Source: Candidatus Latescibacterota bacterium (GTDB lineage: Bacteria > JAAXHH01 > JABIQT01). From it: DNA of 10,352 nt. The DNA lies in contig JABIQT010000406.1 in assembly GCA_018667995.1 (NCBI GenBank), positions 1 to 10,352 on the forward strand, written 5' to 3'. The position numbers and the translations under genes were made by a program. The notes beneath the pieces are model-generated. The model saw only the letters and a program-made list of their open reading frames with translations, made no database searches and was not told where the DNA came from. Positions 6,938 through 10,352 of this stretch are shown here, piece by piece; position 1 is the first letter of the stretch, and every line of letters begins with the position of its first letter.

Positions 6938-7579
6938 ATGGTTCGTGACGGTTGGATACTTATTGGACCCATTGCTGGCATGACGTTGTTTTTCGTCTTG
7001 CTGGCACAGTGGATCCCCAATATAATATGGATGCCGCTGGCAGTGCTCAATGGCGGACTCGGAATCTTCGTTTGCTTCTTCTTCCGAAATCCAGTGAGAA
7101 ATGTACCCGAAGGTGAGAATTTGGTCATTTCTGCTGCGGATGGAAGGGTAGTCGGCATAGAAGACATCGAAGATGAAGCCTTTATGGGCGGCCGGGCCAT
7201 TCAGATTAGTGTCTTCCTCTCCATCTTTAGCGTGCACGTAAATCGAGCGCCAATCTCGGGCACCATAAAAATGCGAGAGCAGAAAAAGGGCGTCTACGGG
7301 CTCGCGTACAAAGTTGAGGCATCACAGGAGAATGAACAGCTGGTACTCGGAATCGAATCGAAGAGCAGTAGAATAGTGGTAAAGCAGATTGTCGGTTACA
7401 TAGCCCGCCGCATCGTATGTCACGTAAGAGAGGGAGATACGGTCCAGGCCGGGCAACTGTACGGTCTGATTAGATTTGGGTCTAGGGTAGATGTCGTAGT
7501 GCCCCATGGAACGTCGATCAAGGCTAAAATAGGCGACCGGGTTAAAGGCGGAGAGACCATTTTGGGGGTCCTGCAATGA
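6938..7579 (+). CDS. psd: Phosphatidylserine decarboxylase, short (PSD-A) type proenzyme
   Basis: This enzyme decarboxylates phosphatidylserine to phosphatidylethanolamine at the inner membrane. It is made as a proenzyme that cuts itself between Gly181 and Ser182 in the RFGSRVD motif, turning the serine into the pyruvoyl cofactor. Other family marks are SAADG (Asp68) and FSVHVNRAP (His100), the residues expected to drive self-cleavage. Two hydrophobic segments at about residues 6-28 and 30-49 anchor it. The 213-residue length is normal for the compact PSD form that lacks the long N-terminal region of the E. coli enzyme. It begins 63 bp after htrA with no terminator between them, and its stop overlaps the pssA start by four bases (ATGA), which fits coupled production of consecutive pathway enzymes. 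Confidence 0.97.
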   Translation: MVRDGWILIGPIAGMTLFFVLLAQWIPNIIWMPLAVLNGGLGIFVCFFFRNPVRNVPEGENLVISAADGRVVGIEDIEDEAFMGGRAIQISVFLSIFSVHVNRAPISGTIKMREQKKGVYGLAYKVEASQENEQLVLGIESKSSRIVVKQIVGYIARRIVCHVREGDTVQAGQLYGLIRFGSRVDVVVPHGTSIKAKIGDRVKGGETILGVLQ

Positions 7580-8346
7580 AGCAATGGGTCAGAATAACAT
7601 TACCTAATATGTTCACGCTATGCAGCATCTTCTGCGGTGTGTCTGCCATATTTTACTGCATTGATGGGTTCAACGATATGATTGGCGATGCGGGACGTGC
7701 CGCGTGGCTGATCATTGCGGCAGCACTCTTGGATGCGGTTGACGGAAAAGTCGCGCGATTCAGTCAGGGAACAAGCCGTTTCGGCATTGAGTTGGATTCC
7801 CTTGCTGATGTGATATCATTCGGTGTCGCCCCGATGGTGCTCGTCTATACATTGAAGCCATTCGGAGATCTGACATGGCTGCCTTGTTTTCTGTTCCTCA
7901 TGTGCGGAGCTGTGCGGTTGGCTCGCTTCAATGTGATCACCAATCGGCGTGTCGACGATGACGGCGAAGAACGTGGTTACGAAAAAGAAGATTTCCAGGG
8001 ACTGCCTATACCCGTTGCCGCGATCTCCGTTGCGGCCTACATTATTTTCTGTTGGGATCGGTGGGAAGAACTGCATTGGGAGGGGCCCTTCATGGGGTTG
8101 GTCATTCTCCTATCTCTGCTCATGGTCAGTTCCGTGCCATACAGAACATTACCGAAACTGGCTTTTGACAGCATCCGTTCAGTTTTGAATCTGGTGATAT
8201 GGATCGGTGCTGTGGTTGCCGTAGTGGTTGATCCGAAATTGATGGCCTTTCCGATGGTCCTTCTTTATGTAGTTGGAGGTCTCGTGATGTGGGCTGTACA
8301 GTTCGGCAGAAACGATGAAGATATCGTTGTGCCCGTTGAAGAGTGA
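7576..8346 (+). CDS. pssA: CDP-diacylglycerol--serine O-phosphatidyltransferase
   Basis: PssA transfers the phosphatidyl group of CDP-diacylglycerol to serine, giving phosphatidylserine for Psd. The CDP-alcohol phosphotransferase signature is intact: D53-x2-D56-G57-x2-A60-R61-x8-G70-x3-D74-x3-D78. Further type II PssA marks are CGAVRLARFN (110-119) and FQGLPIPVAA (140-149). The 256-residue protein is strongly hydrophobic, with several membrane segments (for example about 43-54, 84-94, 146-160, 172-186, 204-218 and 223-241). Its ATG lies inside the last codons of psd, with a G-rich stretch seven bases upstream as a possible ribosome-binding site. It acts immediately before Psd in the pathway although it is encoded after it. 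Confidence 0.97.
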   Translation: MKQWVRITLPNMFTLCSIFCGVSAIFYCIDGFNDMIGDAGRAAWLIIAAALLDAVDGKVARFSQGTSRFGIELDSLADVISFGVAPMVLVYTLKPFGDLTWLPCFLFLMCGAVRLARFNVITNRRVDDDGEERGYEKEDFQGLPIPVAAISVAAYIIFCWDRWEELHWEGPFMGLVILLSLLMVSSVPYRTLPKLAFDSIRSVLNLVIWIGAVVAVVVDPKLMAFPMVLLYVVGGLVMWAVQFGRNDEDIVVPVEE

Positions 8347-8375
8347 GTTAATCAGGCAGTCCGTGGAGGTGTTAA

Positions 8376-8654
8376 ATGGCCCGTAGGCGTGGGCTCGGTA
8401 TTCTGGTTCTGTCCATATTGATCGGTGCGATCGCGGGCAGTGCCGTAGGGCAGGGCATAGGTTTTATTTTCGGTCAGTTTATGCCAGGCAGCATGGTCGA
8501 GAAGTTCTTTCTTGAGTCATTTATTGACTATGCGCTTTTACCTGTCACAATCAACTTCATTGTATTTGCGATTACCTTTGGCTTTACGATAAAAGTCAAT
8601 ATGATTAGCATTATCGGCATCGTTGTTGCCGTCTATTATTTCCGGTGGTATTAG
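8376..8654 (+). CDS. DUF4321-type small membrane protein
   Basis: This 92-residue protein has a basic start (MARRRG), a glycine-rich hydrophobic segment at about residues 7-34, a middle part and a C-terminal membrane segment ending in YYFRWY. The pattern, especially the late 'GFTIKVNMISIIGIVVAVYYF' type region (residues 68-88), matches the DUF4321 family as I know it; the function is unknown. GGAGG (8365-8369) six bases before the ATG is a good ribosome-binding site. It follows pssA by 29 bp and is the last gene before a strong terminator, so it is probably made with the phospholipid enzymes. A role in the membrane is all that can be inferred. Confidence 0.8.
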   Translation: MARRRGLGILVLSILIGAIAGSAVGQGIGFIFGQFMPGSMVEKFFLESFIDYALLPVTINFIVFAITFGFTIKVNMISIIGIVVAVYYFRWY

Positions 8655-8685
8655 GCCGACTGATTGCGATATGCTGGTACATGAC

Positions 8686-8713
8686 GTCACCAGGGAACCC
8701 TGGTGACTTTTTT
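8686..8713 (+). terminator. Intrinsic terminator of the htrA-psd-pssA operon
   Basis: GTCACCAGGG (8686-8695) and CCCTGGTGAC (8698-8707) form a perfect 10-bp stem around AA (the innermost pairs must open to form a real loop), followed at once by six T residues (8708-8713). It lies 32 bp after the DUF4321 stop codon and separates this operon from gatA. Confidence 0.93.
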
Positions 8714-8736
8714 GTGTCTGGACCATTTAGACGGGC

Positions 8737-8755
8737 GGACTGAGGGCTTCAGTCC
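8737..8755 (+). other. Small hairpin in the gatA leader
   Basis: GGACTGA (8737-8743) pairs perfectly with TCAGTCC (8749-8755) around the loop GGGCT. No T-run follows. It sits between the terminator and the gatA ribosome-binding site and may be a minor leader structure. I see no clear promoter for gatA between 8714 and 8784. Confidence 0.4.
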
Positions 8756-8794
8756 CGTTGAATCGATCAGCGCAGTTTCAGCCTGGAGGAAGCA

Positions 8795-10162
8795 TTGGCA
8801 GGATATTGCACATTCCCCGCTCATGAACTGATACGTCTGATTGCTGAGCGAGAAATCACGGCTGAGGCGGTCACCCGATCTGTGATAGAACGGATCGAGG
8901 AGATCGACGGCCACATTAACGCCTATCTGGCGGTGTGTCACGAGGAAGCTATCGCGGCAGCAATAGCCGTTGATGGCCGGTTGGCGAGGGGAGAGTCAGT
9001 AGGGCCCCTTGCTGGTATTCCTGTGGGTGTGAAAGACGCTATCTGTACACGAGGTCTTGAGACCAAATGTGCATCCCGAATCCTTGATGGCTTTGTCCCA
9101 CCCTACGACGCGACCGTAATTACGCGGCTCAAGTCTGCGGATGCTATTGTGGTGGGCAAGACCAACATGGATCAATTCGGCATGGGGTCCTCCAATGAGA
9201 ATTCCGGATATGGCATCGTACGCAATCCGGTTGACCCCGAGCGAGTGCCCGGTGGTTCCAGCGGCGGCTCCGCGGCGGCTTTGGCCGCCAATGAAGCCGT
9301 TTTGGCACTGGGAGAAGACACCGGAGGATCCATACGACAACCGGCGGCATTCTGTGGTGTGGTAGGTCTGAAACCCACATACGGTCGCGTATCACGGTAC
9401 GGAATCATCGCCTACGGTTCCTCCTTCGACCAGGTGGGCCCGATGGCTAGGAACGTTGAAGATTGTGCGCGCATGCTTCAGGTTATCGCAGGTCACGACC
9501 GAAGAGACTCTACCTCCTCGCCCGAGCCTGTGGAGAACTATCGATCTTCTCTGAAGCGAGATATCAAGGGCCTCAAGATCGGTATTCCTAAAGAGTATTT
9601 TGCTGCCGGTCTAGATAGTGAAGTCGAAGATCGTGTGAAGGCCGCGATTCGGATAATGGAGGATCAAGGCGCTCACATCGAATCCGTCAGCCTGCCGAAC
9701 ACGGAATATGCGATTGCGACCTACTACGTGCTGGTAACGGCGGAAGCATCGTCCAATCTGGCGCGCTATGACGGTGTCCGCTATGGATATCGGTCCGATC
9801 CTGAAGAGCCCGTTGGGGCCAATGGGCTTGATGACATGTATGTGCAAAGCCGGAGCCACGGTTTTGGCATGGAGGTCAAACGACGGATCATGCTGGGGAC
9901 CTATGTACTCAGTGCCGGGTATTACGACGCTTATTATGCCCAAGCTCAGAAGGTTCGGACACTGATCAAGCGAGACTATGAAGACGCTTTCAAGAAGGTT
10001 GACGTCCTGGTAGCTCCCACGACACCGTCAACGGCTTTCAAGGTTCGCGTTTTTCCCGCAAATCGGGACACCAGATCGCTGTCCAGCATGAAATGTTTCG
10101 TGAGATTTCGCGCTTCTAGAAGATACTCGCTCATTCAATTCGCCGCCTGTTCGTTTCGTTAA
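8795..10162 (+). CDS. gatA: Aspartyl/glutamyl-tRNA amidotransferase subunit A, C-terminus lost at a chimeric junction
   Basis: GatA releases ammonia from glutamine for the GatCAB complex, which converts Asp-tRNA(Asn) or Glu-tRNA(Gln) to the amidated form. The amidase-signature triad is visible: Lys80 (GIPVGVKDAI), cis-Ser155 (PGGSSGGSAAA) and nucleophile Ser179 (GEDTGGSIRQPA). Translation starts at TTG, supported by GGAGG (8785-8789) five bases upstream. Family similarity runs to APTTPSTAFK (residue 416, base 10042). The normal continuation of about 70 residues is replaced by some 39 unrelated residues ending at TAA 10160-10162, read antisense through an oppF-like gene. The product as written would lack the C-terminal part of the amidase fold and is unlikely to work. 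No gatC precedes it, unlike the common gatC-gatA-gatB order; gatB would be expected after it but is not seen. Confidence 0.9.
   Translation: MAGYCTFPAHELIRLIAEREITAEAVTRSVIERIEEIDGHINAYLAVCHEEAIAAAIAVDGRLARGESVGPLAGIPVGVKDAICTRGLETKCASRILDGFVPPYDATVITRLKSADAIVVGKTNMDQFGMGSSNENSGYGIVRNPVDPERVPGGSSGGSAAALAANEAVLALGEDTGGSIRQPAAFCGVVGLKPTYGRVSRYGIIAYGSSFDQVGPMARNVEDCARMLQVIAGHDRRDSTSSPEPVENYRSSLKRDIKGLKIGIPKEYFAAGLDSEVEDRVKAAIRIMEDQGAHIESVSLPNTEYAIATYYVLVTAEASSNLARYDGVRYGYRSDPEEPVGANGLDDMYVQSRSHGFGMEVKRRIMLGTYVLSAGYYDAYYAQAQKVRTLIKRDYEDAFKKVDVLVAPTTPSTAFKVRVFPANRDTRSLSSMKCFVRFRASRRYSLIQFAACSFR
10021..10134 (-). CDS. N-terminal fragment of an OppF/DppF-like peptide ABC transporter ATPase
   Basis: Reading leftward from ATG at 10134, 38 codons match the start of OppF/DppF-type ATPases: MSEYLLEARNLTKHF, then the basic loop SRFAGKTR, then LKAVDGV, which in the family leads to the first beta-strand and the Walker A motif. 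After Val38 (base 10021) the sequence becomes gatA in antisense, so the Walker A and everything later are absent. These proteins power uptake of oligo- or dipeptides together with an OppD-type partner, whose end lies 42 bp upstream on the same strand. Ribosome-binding site AGGCGG is weak. The fragment is short but the combination with the oppD-like end makes the call sound. Confidence 0.75.
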
Positions 10163-10176
10163 TGCCGCAACCAGGT

Positions 10177-10352
10177 TTACATATCGTGCAGGTGGCACGC
10201 CGCAGAATGGTTTGGCGCCACTTCTTTCATTTTGGGATTTACGGACTTGCAAATATCCATTGCATGGTCGCAACGAGGATGAAATTTACACCCCGTCGGC
10301 GGGTCCATCATATTGCAAACAAGCCCTTTAATCGGCGTCAGGAATTTCGTTT
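10177..10352 (-). CDS. C-terminal fragment of an OppD/DppD-like peptide ABC transporter ATPase, cut by window edge
   Basis: The last 57 codons read leftward to a TAA at 10177-10179. They hold the cysteine-rich tail typical of oligopeptide/dipeptide transporter ATPases: LTPIKGLV, then MDPPTGCKFHPRC, then CKSVNPKMKEVAPNHSAACHL. The cysteines are the usual ones of this extension (in some family members they bind an iron-sulfur cluster). The nucleotide-binding core lies outside the window. It is followed directly by an oppF-like start, the normal oppD-oppF order. Confidence 0.85.
   Translation of the reverse strand, partial: TKFLTPIKGLVCNMMDPPTGCKFHPRCDHAMDICKSVNPKMKEVAPNHSAACHLHDM

Noticed and set aside
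6554-7237. A 227-codon minus-strand reading frame over the htrA end and psd start
   Set aside because: It lies opposite two well-supported genes and spans their boundary; no family features.
10043-10352. Insertion sequence or mobile element interrupting gatA
   Set aside because: No terminal repeats, target duplication or transposase; the sequence instead reads as an oppD end and an oppF start on the opposite strand.

Overview
The window reads as chromosomal, housekeeping-type DNA from a Gram-negative bacterium of roughly 50-55% GC. A NodT/TolC-type outer-membrane channel and a DegS-like protease imply an outer membrane. The type I-beta glutamine synthetase, short phosphatidylserine decarboxylase, DUF4321 protein and GatA fit Deltaproteobacteria-like and several uncultured phyla, but I cannot name the phylum. 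I see no prophage, CRISPR array, insertion sequence, tRNA or rRNA.

Left part, minus strand (1-2146). A near-consensus promoter (2118-2146) followed by two tandem inverted-repeat operators (2085-2117) leads into a TetR-family regulator. Its stop codon overlaps the start of a NodT-type outer-membrane efflux lipoprotein (TAATG), which runs off the left edge. This looks like a self-repressed efflux operon whose pump genes probably lie beyond the window.

Nitrogen block, minus strand (2237-5293). glnA (glutamine synthetase, with the adenylylation-site tyrosine) is followed by a strong intercistronic hairpin and then a GlnE protein of only 520 residues. It holds one nucleotidyltransferase unit, most like the N-terminal (adenylyl-removing) half of GlnE, and the second half is not at this locus.

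Central plus-strand operon (5474-8713). Divergent from glnA, a TTGACT-17-TATAAT promoter precedes htrA/degS-like protease, psd, pssA and a small DUF4321 membrane protein. A textbook intrinsic terminator closes the unit. psd and pssA overlap by four bases and carry out consecutive steps of phosphatidylethanolamine synthesis.

Right end (8795-10352). gatA starts at TTG behind a strong ribosome-binding site but loses its C-terminus at about 10042. There the sequence switches to a peptide ABC transporter locus on the opposite strand: the first 38 codons of an oppF/dppF-like gene and the last 57 codons of an oppD/dppD-like gene. Both truncated genes share the same ~22 bp at the switch. This is best read as a join artefact at a short shared sequence, or less likely a real inversion.

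The window is mostly ordinary. The items most worth checking are the gatA/oppF junction, the half-length GlnE beside glnA, and the two regulatory regions.
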